From NCBI GenBank assembly GCA_039888615.1, contig JBDQQS010000022.1: a DNA stretch of 64,000 bases; one strand, 5' to 3'. This document shows positions 1 to 9,215 of the stretch, piece by piece. Within the stretch, counting starts at the first letter, position 1. Each line of letters begins with the position of its first letter. Made by a program: the position numbers and the translations under genes. Under the pieces are notes generated by a model. It was not told the DNA's origin and did no database searches. It saw only the letters and a list, made by a program, of their open reading frames with translations. The DNA is from Flavimaribacter sp039888615 (GTDB lineage: Bacteria > Pseudomonadota > Alphaproteobacteria > Rhizobiales > Rhizobiaceae).

Positions 1-178
1 CTATGAATTTGAGACGTTCATCCATTGGTCTACACTCTTTCCAAGGCATTCGGGCTCCCCCAAATGCGCGTTGTGTAAACCATGTGTCCGGAATGAAATG
101 TCAGCTATCTCTCGATAAGCTCAAAAAAAATAGATCAAAACAATAACTTAACCTGTGACCTCTTGGCTTCGGAGGAAT

Positions 179-325
179 CTGGCTTTGTTTCGGGAATCCG
201 GTTTTCACGCGTTTGGCTTTGTTTCGGGAATTCGCGAAATCGGGCTTTGGGTTCGTTTCAGAATTTGGCTCCCGCGATCTCTGGCTTTGTTTCGGGATTT
301 TGCGATTGCGTCTGTTCGATGGGTG
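179..325. repeat. Cluster of four short direct repeats (core GGCTTTGTTTCGGGA)
   Basis: Four imperfect copies of a core reading about TGGCTTTGTTTCGGGAAT begin near 180, 214, 243 and 282, spaced roughly 30-39 bases; the third is the most degraded. The last copy continues into TTTTGCGATTGCG, and that extended version recurs near 10,636. The rest of the first 490 bases holds no gene I can support. The copies look like a decayed intergenic repeat rather than coding sequence; function unknown. Confidence 0.6.
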
Positions 326-490
326 AAGACCACTAAATTCATCGGTCTTGTCTTGTAGCACAAATTCAGCAAAAATTCTCCCAAAAAGTTCCTTTTTTGT
401 TCCAGAACAGAACCGAATTGTCATCCGGACCGCATAGCATATAGAGTTGAAGGCACGATTCGCACAGAAGCAATTCAATCGATCCTGTTT

Positions 491-700
491 ATGAGCCTGG
501 CGCCTTCTATCCCGATGTTTGGCAGTTTCTTTCCGGCATGGCTTCTTTGCCTGTTGGGGGCGGTCGTGTTGACGATGATCCTGAGAGGCCTGTTCGTCGC
601 GGTAGGGCTTGATGACGTTCTGCGCTGGAAGGTCGCCGTGTATGTCAGCATGATGCTGATTGTGAACTACATCATCCTTTCGCTTGTCTTTAACAGTTAG
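491..700 (+). CDS. ytcA: YtcA-like small inner-membrane protein of an efflux operon
   Basis: This 69-residue protein resembles the mature part of E. coli YtcA, the small membrane protein encoded just before mdtNOP. Its start, SLAPSIPMFGSFFPAW, closely parallels the YtcA segment SLSPAIPVIGAYYPSW as I remember it. Two hydrophobic stretches (about residues 14-36 and 48-67) suggest two membrane spans. E. coli YtcA carries a lipobox Cys just before this segment. Here the in-frame upstream codons give no Cys or signal peptide, so the lipoprotein part appears absent or replaced. No clear ribosome binding site precedes the ATG. The adaptor gene begins 7 bases downstream, so the two are almost certainly cotranscribed. 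Precise role unknown. Confidence 0.7.
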   Translation: MSLAPSIPMFGSFFPAWLLCLLGAVVLTMILRGLFVAVGLDDVLRWKVAVYVSMMLIVNYIILSLVFNS

Positions 701-706
701 CGTGCA

Positions 707-1759
707 ATGGCGTCTCTTTCGAACAATCTGAAACTGATCCTGGGCGGCGGCGCCAGTCTTCTTGTCATCCTCACCGCCGGCGTCCTTGTCTATCACCAGT
801 TGACCAAGACACGAAGCAATCCGATGTCCGACGACGTCACCATTGGAGCCGATATCGTCCATATCGCCCCGTCGGTCGCCGGGCGCATACGCAGGATACA
901 GGTCAGGGAAAACGACTACGTTGAGAAAGGGCAGATCCTCTTCGAAATAGACAAGACGCCTTATCAACTGGCTGTCGAACAGACCAGCGCCGATCTCGCC
1001 ATCGCCGTCGCAAGCGCCAACGACAAGGCTCGCACAATCAAGGCCGAACAGACGAACGCGATCATCGCCGCCGAACAGATAGAACGGGCGCGCGCGAACC
1101 TGGATCTTGCGACACAGACCCTTGATCGGCTGCTGCCAATGGAGTCCAAGGGCTATGTGTCCGCACAACAGGTGGACGACGCGCGCACCGCCAAGAGGGA
1201 CGCCGAAGTCAGTCTCAACGAGGCCCTGCGCCAAGAAGAAGCAGCCGAGGCGCTGATCAGCGACGAGGAGGCCGCCAAGGCGTTGGTCAAGGCGAGACGG
1301 GCGGCTCTGGCCATTGCCGAATTTGAGCTCGAGCAAACCGTGGTGCGAGCGCCCAATGACGGCAGGATCGTTGGACTGTCCGTTTCGGCTGGCGGGTACG
1401 TCCTGCCCGGACAGTCGGTCTTCACCCTGATCAATTCCCAATCATGGTTCGCCTCGGCCGGCTATGTCGAGACGGCGTTGCCGGGTATCGAGATCGGCGA
1501 TTGCGCAACCGTATACGTGCTAGCCGATCGCAGTCGCGCCATCCAGGGCGTCGTGGACGGAATCGGCTGGGGTGTGAGTTCCAAAGAGCAGATCCTTCTG
1601 CCGAACGCCCTTCCGATCATTCCGAAGTCACTCGACTGGGTCAGGGTGCAACAGCGGTTTCCCGTCCGCATCCGGCTGAACGATCCACCAGCCGACCTGA
1701 TGCGGGTGGGCGCGTCCGCCGTTTCGATCATTCAGCGCGGCGATGCCTGCACATTATAA
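707..1759 (+). CDS. mdtN: HlyD-family periplasmic adaptor subunit (MdtN-like)
   Basis: Membrane-fusion (adaptor) protein of 350 residues that should bridge the inner-membrane pump and the outer-membrane channel encoded downstream. It has one N-terminal membrane anchor (about residues 9-29), then a biotinyl-lipoyl-like segment (IAPSVAGRI...V.END.V.KGQ.LFEID, about 50-85). A long Ala/Glu-rich alpha-helical hairpin follows (about 90-205), then a return barrel (VRAPNDGRIVGL, about 215-225). This order is typical of the EmrA/MdtN group. Gene order YtcA-HlyD-FUSC-OMF matches E. coli ytcA-mdtNOP, which supports the MdtN assignment over a generic EmrA. The 3' end overlaps the pump gene by 17 bases, indicating translational coupling. 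Substrate cannot be read from the sequence. Confidence 0.85.
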   Translation: MASLSNNLKLILGGGASLLVILTAGVLVYHQLTKTRSNPMSDDVTIGADIVHIAPSVAGRIRRIQVRENDYVEKGQILFEIDKTPYQLAVEQTSADLAIAVASANDKARTIKAEQTNAIIAAEQIERARANLDLATQTLDRLLPMESKGYVSAQQVDDARTAKRDAEVSLNEALRQEEAAEALISDEEAAKALVKARRAALAIAEFELEQTVVRAPNDGRIVGLSVSAGGYVLPGQSVFTLINSQSWFASAGYVETALPGIEIGDCATVYVLADRSRAIQGVVDGIGWGVSSKEQILLPNALPIIPKSLDWVRVQQRFPVRIRLNDPPADLMRVGASAVSIIQRGDACTL

Positions 1760-3503
1760 TTGGCGACACCTGTATCGACAGGCCAGGACTGACCTGCAAC
1801 CGTTTCCCGGACGCTTCGGGATGACGTGGCGCATCGCGCTATTGTGCAGTCTGGTTTCCGCCACGGCCATGTTAATGAAGATACCGGAAGCTGCAATCAG
1901 CTGCTATCTCGTCATCTTTCTGATGAAACCCGACGCAGCCCAGAACATCATCATGGGGGCCGGCCTTATCCTGCTTGCAAGCATTGTCGTCGTGATAATG
2001 ATCCCGGTCATCAACCTTACGATTGAAAATCCTCCGGCCCGGCTTGCGATCATCTTCTTTGCATCGTACCTGTTCCTGTTTTTGAGCTCCACGACGCCTC
2101 TCGGCGAGCAAGCAGCCATTGTGGGCCTGATCATTGCTTTTCTGATGACGCTGGTCACGGACGTGCCGGTCGGGCAGATTGGCGACCAGGGACTGCTCAT
2201 GGCCTGGAAGATGGCAGCCATGCCCATGCTGCTCATGATCGTGTTCAACCTGTTTCTCGGCTTTTCGACAGAACGGCAGGTCCGTGACAAGGTTGCCAAG
2301 CGGCTGTCGGTCGCGGCCGAGCATTTACGCGGACAGGACAAGACAGACGAAATCGACGATCTGCTCGGCGAAGGAAACGAAACGCCGTTGTCACAAATGC
2401 AGCTTGTGAAACTTTTGTATCTGAGCCCCAGAAACTATTCGAAGTGGCTGAACGGCGCTGTCGAGACCAGCTACGCCATTCTGGTTTCCGCGTCCCACAT
2501 CACAAAGCATTTGTCTGACGACGAACGATGCCGATTGGCGAACGCCTTGCTTGATCTCGCAGGCAAGGTTTCCGCCAAAGATCGCAATGTCACCGTTTCT
2601 GCGCGTGCACATCCGAAAGGGCCTGGCGTCGACATCTGGCGCGAAATCGCTGATCTTTCTCAACCGGACGGCGGTGGGTCGCCACAACCGCAAAAACCGC
2701 CTCTCTTCTCGCCCGATGCGTTCTCCAATCCCGATCATCAGCGATACGCCCTAAAGACGTCTGCGGCGGCCGTCATCTGCTATCTCCTCTATACCGGGCT
2801 GCACTGGGATGGCATCCATACCGCGATGATCACCTGTTACGTCGCTGCCCTCGGCTCGACCGGAGAAACCGTGCGCAAACTGGCGCTGCGCATCATGGGA
2901 TGCCTGATCGGCGCAGCAATGGGCGCCCTGGCTCTGCTGTTCATCATGCCGTCGCTGACGTCCATTGGCGGTCTCATGCTGCTTGTGTTCGCTGGCGTGT
3001 TTATCGCTGGCTGGGTGTCGTCCGGAAATGAACGCATCAGTTATGTGGGCGTCCAGATTGCGTTGGCGTTTCTGCTGACGATCCTCAACGGTTTCGGCCC
3101 CAGTTTCGAGTTTTCGCAGGCCAGCGACAGGATCGTCGGCATTCTGCTCGGCAATGTCGTTATCTATTTCATTTTCACGCAATTCTGGCCAAAAAGCGCG
3201 ATGGCTACAGTCAGGCAGAACATCAACTCGGCGCTCGACGGGCTCATGCGCCTCGCCGGACATCCGTCGACCGACAAACGCCTCAAGGTCGCAGAAGTTT
3301 CCGGAGCCTATGTAAGGCTGGACGCTGCGACACAGCTTCTGGAGACGACCATGTTCGAGCCCGCGAAAATGCGCCCCCCGGCGTTTGAACTGGATACAGC
3401 CGCTGACGCCATTTCCGAAAGCCGCGATCTTGCCGGATGCCTGTTTACAGGCGATGCCGACAGCAGCGATATTGGCTCGAGGCTGAAGGCTCTTCGCCAG
3501 TAG
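1743..3503 (+). CDS. mdtO: FUSC-family inner-membrane efflux transporter (MdtO-like)
   Basis: A 586-residue membrane protein with two blocks of hydrophobic segments (about residues 30-170 and 340-480) separated and followed by soluble regions. This is the layout of the fusaric-acid-resistance (FUSC) family, which includes AaeB and MdtO. The first block contains a run of short helices after MTWRIALLCSLVSATAML; the second contains HWDGIHTAMITCYV. It overlaps the adaptor gene by 17 bases and is followed about 100 bases later by the outer-membrane component. E. coli MdtNOP is linked to tolerance of cationic drugs and dyes, and other FUSC pumps export aromatic acids. Which applies here is unknown. 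Confidence in the family is high, in the orthologue name moderate. Confidence 0.85.
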   Translation: MPAHYNWRHLYRQARTDLQPFPGRFGMTWRIALLCSLVSATAMLMKIPEAAISCYLVIFLMKPDAAQNIIMGAGLILLASIVVVIMIPVINLTIENPPARLAIIFFASYLFLFLSSTTPLGEQAAIVGLIIAFLMTLVTDVPVGQIGDQGLLMAWKMAAMPMLLMIVFNLFLGFSTERQVRDKVAKRLSVAAEHLRGQDKTDEIDDLLGEGNETPLSQMQLVKLLYLSPRNYSKWLNGAVETSYAILVSASHITKHLSDDERCRLANALLDLAGKVSAKDRNVTVSARAHPKGPGVDIWREIADLSQPDGGGSPQPQKPPLFSPDAFSNPDHQRYALKTSAAAVICYLLYTGLHWDGIHTAMITCYVAALGSTGETVRKLALRIMGCLIGAAMGALALLFIMPSLTSIGGLMLLVFAGVFIAGWVSSGNERISYVGVQIALAFLLTILNGFGPSFEFSQASDRIVGILLGNVVIYFIFTQFWPKSAMATVRQNINSALDGLMRLAGHPSTDKRLKVAEVSGAYVRLDAATQLLETTMFEPAKMRPPAFELDTAADAISESRDLAGCLFTGDADSSDIGSRLKALRQ

Positions 3504-3606
3504 AGTGAGCGGCTTCGCGCGGAAGCAAGTCGAAGTCATAACAGGTTAACCAAACTGCTTTACGCATCAGGCAGCATTAAAATGTACGACCAGCAAGTGC
3601 GGCCTG

Positions 3607-5112
3607 ATGACCTTTTTCATATCGCAATCCCGCCCAGCTTCCTTGAGTCTGCTCGCCGCGGCAGTCATGATCACCGCGACAGGCTGCATCAGCAAGAGCC
3701 TGGATCTGGCCTCGGATTCACCCGACCAGGCGTGGCGGCCAGAGGGTTCGACGACATCCAGTTCGGATTTTTCGGTGCCTGCCGACCCGGCTGTCGCCAA
3801 ACTTGAAAAAGGCGTCGATTCACAGAAGGTCTACAAGCTGACCGAGTTGATCGACCTCGCGCAGTCAAAAAATCCCGCAACCCGGATTGCATGGGAACAG
3901 GCGCGACAGGCGGCGCTCGCGGTAGGCATGTCCGAAGCCGCCTATCTGCCGACCATCTCCGCGAATGTGATCGGCGGTTACCAGAATTTCGTCACGCCGT
4001 TGCCAGACCTGAGCGGCGGCACGTCTGATGTCGCCACCACGGCCAGCGGCTTTGCGCCGAACGTCGCCCTGGAATGGCTGGTTTTCGATTTCGGTCAGCG
4101 CAAATCCCTGCGGGAGGCCGCCAAGCACAACCTCCATGCGGCCAATGTTTCTTTCAATGGCACGCACCAGGCTGTTATTTACAACGTAACCCGCAGCTAC
4201 TACCTCTACGGAGCCGCACAGAGCAACGTGAAAATCGCAGAGCAGGCTCTGGCGAATAGCAAACGCATCAGGGATGCGGCGCAATCGCGCTACGCCAACG
4301 GAATTGGCACCACTATCGCCGTTGCACAGTCCAAACAGCTTGAGGCGGAAGCAAAGTACAGGCTCGTCCAGGCGCAGGATACGCTTCGCGACAGTTATCA
4401 GGACGTGCTGGCCGCTGTCGGCATTTCGTCTCTTTCCAAGATCAGGATCGCCTCATCCGCCAATCGCAGACTCCCGAGCGCACAATCCTTCCCCACGGAA
4501 CAGGTCATCGAAGCCGCCCTTTCACGTCGTCCGGATGTGGTCGCAAGCTATGCAGAGTTGAAGGCAAGCCAGGCAAATGAACTCGCTGCAAAAGCCCGCT
4601 TCATGCCGAAAGTCTATCTCGGCGCAATCGCTGCAATGGGTGAAGGCACGATTCAGAGCGGCAATCTGCCCGGTCTTGCCGGCCAGGGCACGACCTCCGG
4701 CGTTTTCGTGGGGTTGACAGTGCCGCTCTACAGCGGCGGCATTCGCGAAGGCACGAGACGCCAGGCGCAATCCGCTGTCGCGGCCGCGGAGGCGTCCTTC
4801 GAGAAGACACGCAACACCGCAGTCCAGGAAATCGTCGTTGCCTCCGATACGCTGCGCTCCGCCTTGCAAGCCTACGCATCGGCGAGCGAACTGGTGCGGG
4901 CTGCAAACGTCACCTATGACGCGGCATTCGACGCCTACAAGAACGGAGTCGGCACTGTCACCGATGCGATCGAGGCCGAAACCGGCTTGCTCGACGCCCG
5001 CCAGGCTCAGGCTGACGCGCATGCTTCGGCGCTCGTCGCCGCCTCCACTCTGGCGTTCTCACTCGGCGCCATGACGTCGCGGACGTCCGCCGCCTTGCTG
5101 TTTTCGAACTGA
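3607..5112 (+). CDS. mdtP: Outer-membrane efflux lipoprotein, TolC/NodT family (MdtP-like)
   Basis: Outer-membrane factor of 501 residues. The N-terminus is a lipoprotein signal (hydrophobic residues 13-25) ending in TATGC, predicting lipidation of Cys27. The body shows the two internally similar helical repeats of the family. Each ends with a short strand region: YLPTISANVIGGYQ near residue 120 and FMPKVYLGAIAAMGEG near 335. Phrases such as SRRPDVVASYAELKASQ and LTVPLYSGGIREG are characteristic of NodT/OprM-like proteins. It completes a tripartite pump with the adaptor and FUSC transporter upstream. About 100 bases separate it from the pump gene, without an obvious terminator. No strong ribosome binding site was seen before the chosen ATG. 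Confidence 0.85.
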   Translation: MTFFISQSRPASLSLLAAAVMITATGCISKSLDLASDSPDQAWRPEGSTTSSSDFSVPADPAVAKLEKGVDSQKVYKLTELIDLAQSKNPATRIAWEQARQAALAVGMSEAAYLPTISANVIGGYQNFVTPLPDLSGGTSDVATTASGFAPNVALEWLVFDFGQRKSLREAAKHNLHAANVSFNGTHQAVIYNVTRSYYLYGAAQSNVKIAEQALANSKRIRDAAQSRYANGIGTTIAVAQSKQLEAEAKYRLVQAQDTLRDSYQDVLAAVGISSLSKIRIASSANRRLPSAQSFPTEQVIEAALSRRPDVVASYAELKASQANELAAKARFMPKVYLGAIAAMGEGTIQSGNLPGLAGQGTTSGVFVGLTVPLYSGGIREGTRRQAQSAVAAAEASFEKTRNTAVQEIVVASDTLRSALQAYASASELVRAANVTYDAAFDAYKNGVGTVTDAIEAETGLLDARQAQADAHASALVAASTLAFSLGAMTSRTSAALLFSN

Positions 5113-5270
5113 AATCGGTGACGGCCTCAGCGCGTTTCTGCTTGCGCGATTTGTCTCACTGCCTTGAACTATACTCGCTGGACAGCGACAATACTTTCGA
5201 TTCTCCTCCGTCCTGTACGGGGAATTCCTCACCACAACTTGCAACCCCATGTCTGCAGCAGGAGAAATTG

Positions 5271-6359
5271 ATGCAGAACAAACGGCTTTGTCTGCCTGGC
5301 AAGGCGCCTCTGGCGCTCTTCATCGCCATTTTGTCTATCATGTTCACTACCCATACCTATGCATGCACGCGACTGGTGTATCTGGGCGCCAGCGATTCTG
5401 TCTACACGGCGCGGTCGATGGACTGGAAAACGGATATAGCGACAAATCTCTGGATCTTGCCGCGCGGTATCGAGCGCAGTGGTGAGACAGGTCCCAACTC
5501 CATTTCCTGGACATCGAGATACGGAAGCGTCATCGCCTCGGCCTACGATATCGCGACCACGGACGGCATGAACGAAGAGGGTCTGGTCGCAAACGTCCTG
5601 TGGCTGGCGGAATCCGAGTATCCGACCGAAAGCGACAAGCCGGGTCTGTCGATTTCCGCGTGGGCGCAGTACATTCTCGACAATTTCGCGACGGTTGAGG
5701 AGGCCGTGGCGGAACTTGAGAAGGACGCATTCGTCATTGTCACCGATCAGGTGCCGGGCGAAACACGGCTCGCAGCCCTCCATCTCTCCATTTCGGACGC
5801 CAGCGGCGACAGCGCCATCGTCGAATATGTCGACGGCAAACAGGTCATTCATCACGACAAATCCTACCAGGTGATGACCAATTCTCCGACCTACGACAAG
5901 CAACTGGCGCTGGATGAATACTGGGAGCAAATCAGGGGCACGGTATTCATGCCTGGCACGAACCGTGCCGCCGACCGCTTCGCCCGCGCATCGTTCTACG
6001 TCAATTCCATTCCGAAGTTCACCGACGTCAATCTGGCGGTCGCCGGCGTATTTTCGATCATCCGCAACGTGTCTGTCCCTTACGGGATTTCGACGCCGGA
6101 TGAACCGAACATCTCTTCGACCCGCTGGAGAACCGTCTCGGACCAGAGTCGCAAGATCTATTTCTTCGAATCTGCTTTGACGCCCAACACGTTCTGGGTT
6201 GATCTGAAGCAGATCGATTTCTCGAAGGATGCAGGCAAGGTCAAGAAGCTGGATCTCGGAGAAGCTCAGCGCAACATCTTTTCGGGCAACGCAACAGACG
6301 ACTTTGTCGAAGCAGCGCCGTTCCAATTCCTCGGCGCGCGGCGGTCCGGACAGGAATAG
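5271..6359 (+). CDS. Secreted choloylglycine hydrolase / penicillin V acylase family amidase
   Basis: N-terminal-nucleophile hydrolase that cleaves amide bonds (bile-salt, penicillin V or N-acyl substrates in the family). The start at 5271 has AGGAGA at the right spacing; a longer upstream reading lacks one. The first 31 residues form a signal peptide ending in Ala, so cleavage would expose Cys32 as the catalytic nucleophile. Arg48 and Asp51 follow at +16 and +19, exactly the spacing of Cys2, Arg18 and Asp21 in bile-salt hydrolases. The mature protein (about 331 residues) has family length and should be periplasmic. It follows the efflux operon by about 160 bases; a second member of the family lies at 9216-10331. 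Gram-negative members can hydrolyse acyl-homoserine lactones, so substrate remains open. Confidence 0.85.
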   Translation: MQNKRLCLPGKAPLALFIAILSIMFTTHTYACTRLVYLGASDSVYTARSMDWKTDIATNLWILPRGIERSGETGPNSISWTSRYGSVIASAYDIATTDGMNEEGLVANVLWLAESEYPTESDKPGLSISAWAQYILDNFATVEEAVAELEKDAFVIVTDQVPGETRLAALHLSISDASGDSAIVEYVDGKQVIHHDKSYQVMTNSPTYDKQLALDEYWEQIRGTVFMPGTNRAADRFARASFYVNSIPKFTDVNLAVAGVFSIIRNVSVPYGISTPDEPNISSTRWRTVSDQSRKIYFFESALTPNTFWVDLKQIDFSKDAGKVKKLDLGEAQRNIFSGNATDDFVEAAPFQFLGARRSGQE

Positions 6360-6425
6360 AAAAGCCTCACTGAACGCCGGGCGCCAAGCCCGGTGTGTTC
6401 ACCAACCCGCGCGGAGAACGCGACA

Positions 6426-6854
6426 GTGTTTGCAATCGGAATCGGCGTCTGCATCAGCCTTATGAATATTGCAGTCCATGCGGTCTTTACGGTGGTCATG
6501 GTGCGCACGGTCCACCGGGATGCAGAGCGGCTGTCGCAACCAAACGTCGTTTTCCGGGAAGCCCTGATCATGATCATTGCGGCCGCCATTCTTATGCTGG
6601 CGCATCTGATGGAGGTTTGGATCTGGAGCGTATTTTATCGATTGCTCGGTGTAACGCCCGACAGTAGCGCAGATTTCGATTTTGCCTTCGTAAACTACAC
6701 GACATTGGGATACGGTCATCTCGTTCCCGAAGCGCCATGGCAGGTTCTGGGACCCATGACAGCCATGAACGGCGTTCTTCTCTTCGGCTGGTCGACGGCT
6801 GTCCTGTTTCAGGTTCTTGCGGTAAGCGCCCGCCGGTTCGGCATCCGGTACTGA
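6426..6854 (+). CDS. Small potassium-channel-like membrane protein
   Basis: About 142 residues with three hydrophobic segments and a pore-loop motif, YTTLGYGHLVP, between the last two. TTLGYG closely resembles the K+ selectivity filter (TTxGYG), so this is probably a two-transmembrane ion channel subunit with one extra N-terminal helix. I chose the GTG at 6426 because GGAG lies at suitable spacing; an in-frame GTG at 6393 would add 11 residues. Acidic residues follow the first filter half less regularly than in classical channels (GYGHLVP rather than GYGDxxP), so conductance is inferred, not proven. It follows the secreted amidase by 66 bases and is convergent with the leftward gad operon. 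Confidence 0.65.
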   Translation: MFAIGIGVCISLMNIAVHAVFTVVMVRTVHRDAERLSQPNVVFREALIMIIAAAILMLAHLMEVWIWSVFYRLLGVTPDSSADFDFAFVNYTTLGYGHLVPEAPWQVLGPMTAMNGVLLFGWSTAVLFQVLAVSARRFGIRY

Positions 6855-6884
6855 CATCACCTGAGCGTTTGAAGCCGTTTCTGT

Positions 6885-7748
6885 TCAGGCCGCCGCCTGT
6901 CGGCTTTCCCGCATCAGCAGTTGCGCGCCAACCAGAAACCCCAGCCCACCGAGCCAGAGCTGGGTATTGGCCATCGCCGGCATCCAGGCCGGTTCGGTGT
7001 TCTTCGGCACGTAGGCCAGAACGCCGGCGACCATAAAAAACACGCAGCCGAGCAGATCGACGAACACAATTCGCCAATCGAGTTGCCAGGGGCGCCAGGC
7101 CCAATAACCGTGGCAGGTTTCGATGAAGGCGAGGTAGCCGGAGACGAGAAACAGGACCGAACCGATCATCCCGGGCAACCAGATCGTCAGGTCCTGACTG
7201 TACCAGCCAGTCGCCGGACGGATTGCATTGAAAGTATTGATATTGAAAGCAATCGTCCCAATGAACTGAGTGAATGTGCTCAGCCAACCTGGGCTCGCCG
7301 GATGCCATCCGACAAAGGATACCCGCTGATTTGGCTTATCCTGCGCGAAGTTTGTTCGGAACTCCGACGCATTCGCCGCCTGGAAATGCTGCAGGTAACC
7401 GGCGGTGGTAAAGGGAATTGAGCCAAGAAAAAACGTCACGCCGATGGCAAATGCAGACGGGGTCGCCACCCAGTCACGCGGCATAAGCGAGAACATCGCT
7501 CCCAGCATGAACAGCAACGAACCGATGCTGAAGAACAGCCCGGTGATCCAGTTGTAGCGTCGTGTTTGCCAGAACGGGATCCGGTCGACTTCCAGTCCGC
7601 GTTCAGCCGGAACAAGTCCCTTGCGATGCTGTCGCGCCCGCCAGAGGATCAGGCGTCCGTGATGATAGTACTTTCGCAGCGTGATAAAAGGCCATGGCCC
7701 TTCACTGTGCATGTCGACAGAACTGGGATCATGACAGGCCCCGCTCAT
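6885..7748 (-). CDS. YrhK-like multi-pass membrane protein downstream of glutamate decarboxylase
   Basis: A 287-residue integral membrane protein with about six hydrophobic helices. Repeated G-S-x-x-F patterns (FSIGSLLFMLG near residue 75, LPGMIGSVLFLVSGYLAF near 190) and a preceding RRYNW resemble YrhK-type proteins, of unknown function. The start at 7748 is preferred over an ATG eight codons upstream because AGGGAG sits seven bases before it. It lies 40 bases downstream of the glutamate decarboxylase gene and 137 bases downstream of nothing else on this strand, so it is the last gene of a three-gene leftward unit. Context suggests a membrane partner in acid or GABA metabolism, but it does not resemble the GadC antiporter. 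Function unproven. Confidence 0.6.
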   Translation of the reverse strand: MSGACHDPSSVDMHSEGPWPFITLRKYYHHGRLILWRARQHRKGLVPAERGLEVDRIPFWQTRRYNWITGLFFSIGSLLFMLGAMFSLMPRDWVATPSAFAIGVTFFLGSIPFTTAGYLQHFQAANASEFRTNFAQDKPNQRVSFVGWHPASPGWLSTFTQFIGTIAFNINTFNAIRPATGWYSQDLTIWLPGMIGSVLFLVSGYLAFIETCHGYWAWRPWQLDWRIVFVDLLGCVFFMVAGVLAYVPKNTEPAWMPAMANTQLWLGGLGFLVGAQLLMRESRQAAA

Positions 7749-7788
7749 GAACAACTCCCTGGCCCAACGCACCCTGGCATCGCTTGTC

Positions 7789-9162
7789 TCAATGATGGAA
7801 GCCTGAAGCCTCCTCGCTAGTGAGAGAGTTGCGAATCGGATGAGACTGGAAATGGCGCAACGCTGACCCGATGTCCCCGATCAGAAGCTCACACAGATCG
7901 AGGCTTACGCCGTTGCGAACCAGGATACGCTGGATGGCCTGATCCTGACAATTGGCCGGGAGCGTGTATGCCGGAACCTGCCAGCCACGCACGCGCAGAC
8001 GATCTGCAAGATCGAACAAGGTGTAACCGCCGGCGTCAAAGTCCTTCTTGATCTTCCATGACACCGCCGGAATTCCCCGCGCCATATCGCCGTTGAAAAC
8101 AATTTCGAACGGTCCCATCTTGCCGATATGGTCTGCAAGATACTCCGCGCTGCGATAGCAGGCAGAATGGATCTTTCGATAGCCCTCGCGTCCAAGCCTC
8201 AGAAAGTTGTAGTACTGGCAAACGATCTGCCCACCGGGACGCGAAAAGTTAAGCGCTATGTCGCGCATGTTCCCGCCAAGATAATTCACCCAGAAGACCA
8301 TGCTCTCCGGCAGGTCCGATTGCTCGCGCCACATCACCCAGCCGACGCCCAGCGGCGCAAGTCCGAATTTGTGGCCTGACGCATTGATCGATTTGACCCG
8401 CGGAAGCCGGAAATCCCACTCCAGTTCGGGCGCACAGAACGGGGCGAGAAATCCGCCAGAAGCGCCATCAACATGGATCGGGATGTCGTAGCCGGTTTCC
8501 GCTTCGTATTGGTCCAATGCGTCGCTGACAGCCTTTACCGGCTCGAATTCACCGGTAAACGTCACCCCAAGCGTTGGCACTACGCCGATCGTGTTTTCGT
8601 CGCAAAGCTTTAACACCTCTTCAGGAGTCATCAGCAAACGCCCGTCCTCCATCGGGATTTCGCGATGTTCGATATCCCAATACCGAGTGAACTTGTGCCA
8701 GCAAATCTGAACCGGCCCGGTGATAAGATTGGGTTTGTTGACAGATTTACCGGCGGCGTTCCGCCGCGCTTCCCAACGCCTCTTCATAGCCAACCCACCA
8801 AGCATCGCCGCCTCGCTCGACCCGGTGGTTGATGTGCCGACCGCCGAGCCCTCGGGGGCGTTCCACAGGTTGGCCAGCATACGAATGCAACGCTCTTCGA
8901 TTTCGGCCGTCTGTGGATACTCATCCTTGTCGACCATGTTCTTGTCGATGCAATCGTCCATCAGTTGGTGGATTTCCGGCTCTTCCCAAGTCTGGCAGAA
9001 CGTCGCAAGGTTCTGGCGCGAATTGCCGTCGAGCATCAGTTCGTCGCGAACCGAAGCATAAACCCGGCGCGGATCGCGCTCGTCGTCAGGAAATTCGGAT
9101 TTTGGCAGATCCCGGGAACTATCTTCGGCGCCGTAGATTTGATCTTTGAGATCGTCGCGCAA
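7789..9162 (-). CDS. gadB: Glutamate decarboxylase (PLP-dependent)
   Basis: Group II PLP decarboxylase of 457 residues converting glutamate to GABA and CO2 with consumption of a proton. The PLP lysine lies in the motif INASGHKFGL (Lys265). The cofactor region TSTTGSSEAAM (110-120) and the aspartate in HVDGASGG (about 230-237) are also typical of Gad proteins. The C-terminus ends GFHH, like the pH-responsive tail of bacterial GadB enzymes. The start is TTG at 9162, supported by AAGGAG seven bases upstream. It lies between a choloylglycine-hydrolase family gene (53 bases upstream) and a YrhK-like membrane protein (40 bases downstream), probably one operon. No GadC antiporter gene is in the window. 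Confidence 0.93.
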   Translation of the reverse strand: MRDDLKDQIYGAEDSSRDLPKSEFPDDERDPRRVYASVRDELMLDGNSRQNLATFCQTWEEPEIHQLMDDCIDKNMVDKDEYPQTAEIEERCIRMLANLWNAPEGSAVGTSTTGSSEAAMLGGLAMKRRWEARRNAAGKSVNKPNLITGPVQICWHKFTRYWDIEHREIPMEDGRLLMTPEEVLKLCDENTIGVVPTLGVTFTGEFEPVKAVSDALDQYEAETGYDIPIHVDGASGGFLAPFCAPELEWDFRLPRVKSINASGHKFGLAPLGVGWVMWREQSDLPESMVFWVNYLGGNMRDIALNFSRPGGQIVCQYYNFLRLGREGYRKIHSACYRSAEYLADHIGKMGPFEIVFNGDMARGIPAVSWKIKKDFDAGGYTLFDLADRLRVRGWQVPAYTLPANCQDQAIQRILVRNGVSLDLCELLIGDIGSALRHFQSHPIRNSLTSEEASGFHH

Positions 9163-9215
9163 TTGCCTTCTCCTTGTCCGTCATAACACGGTAGCGTGCC
9201 GGAAATGTCCGGGCC

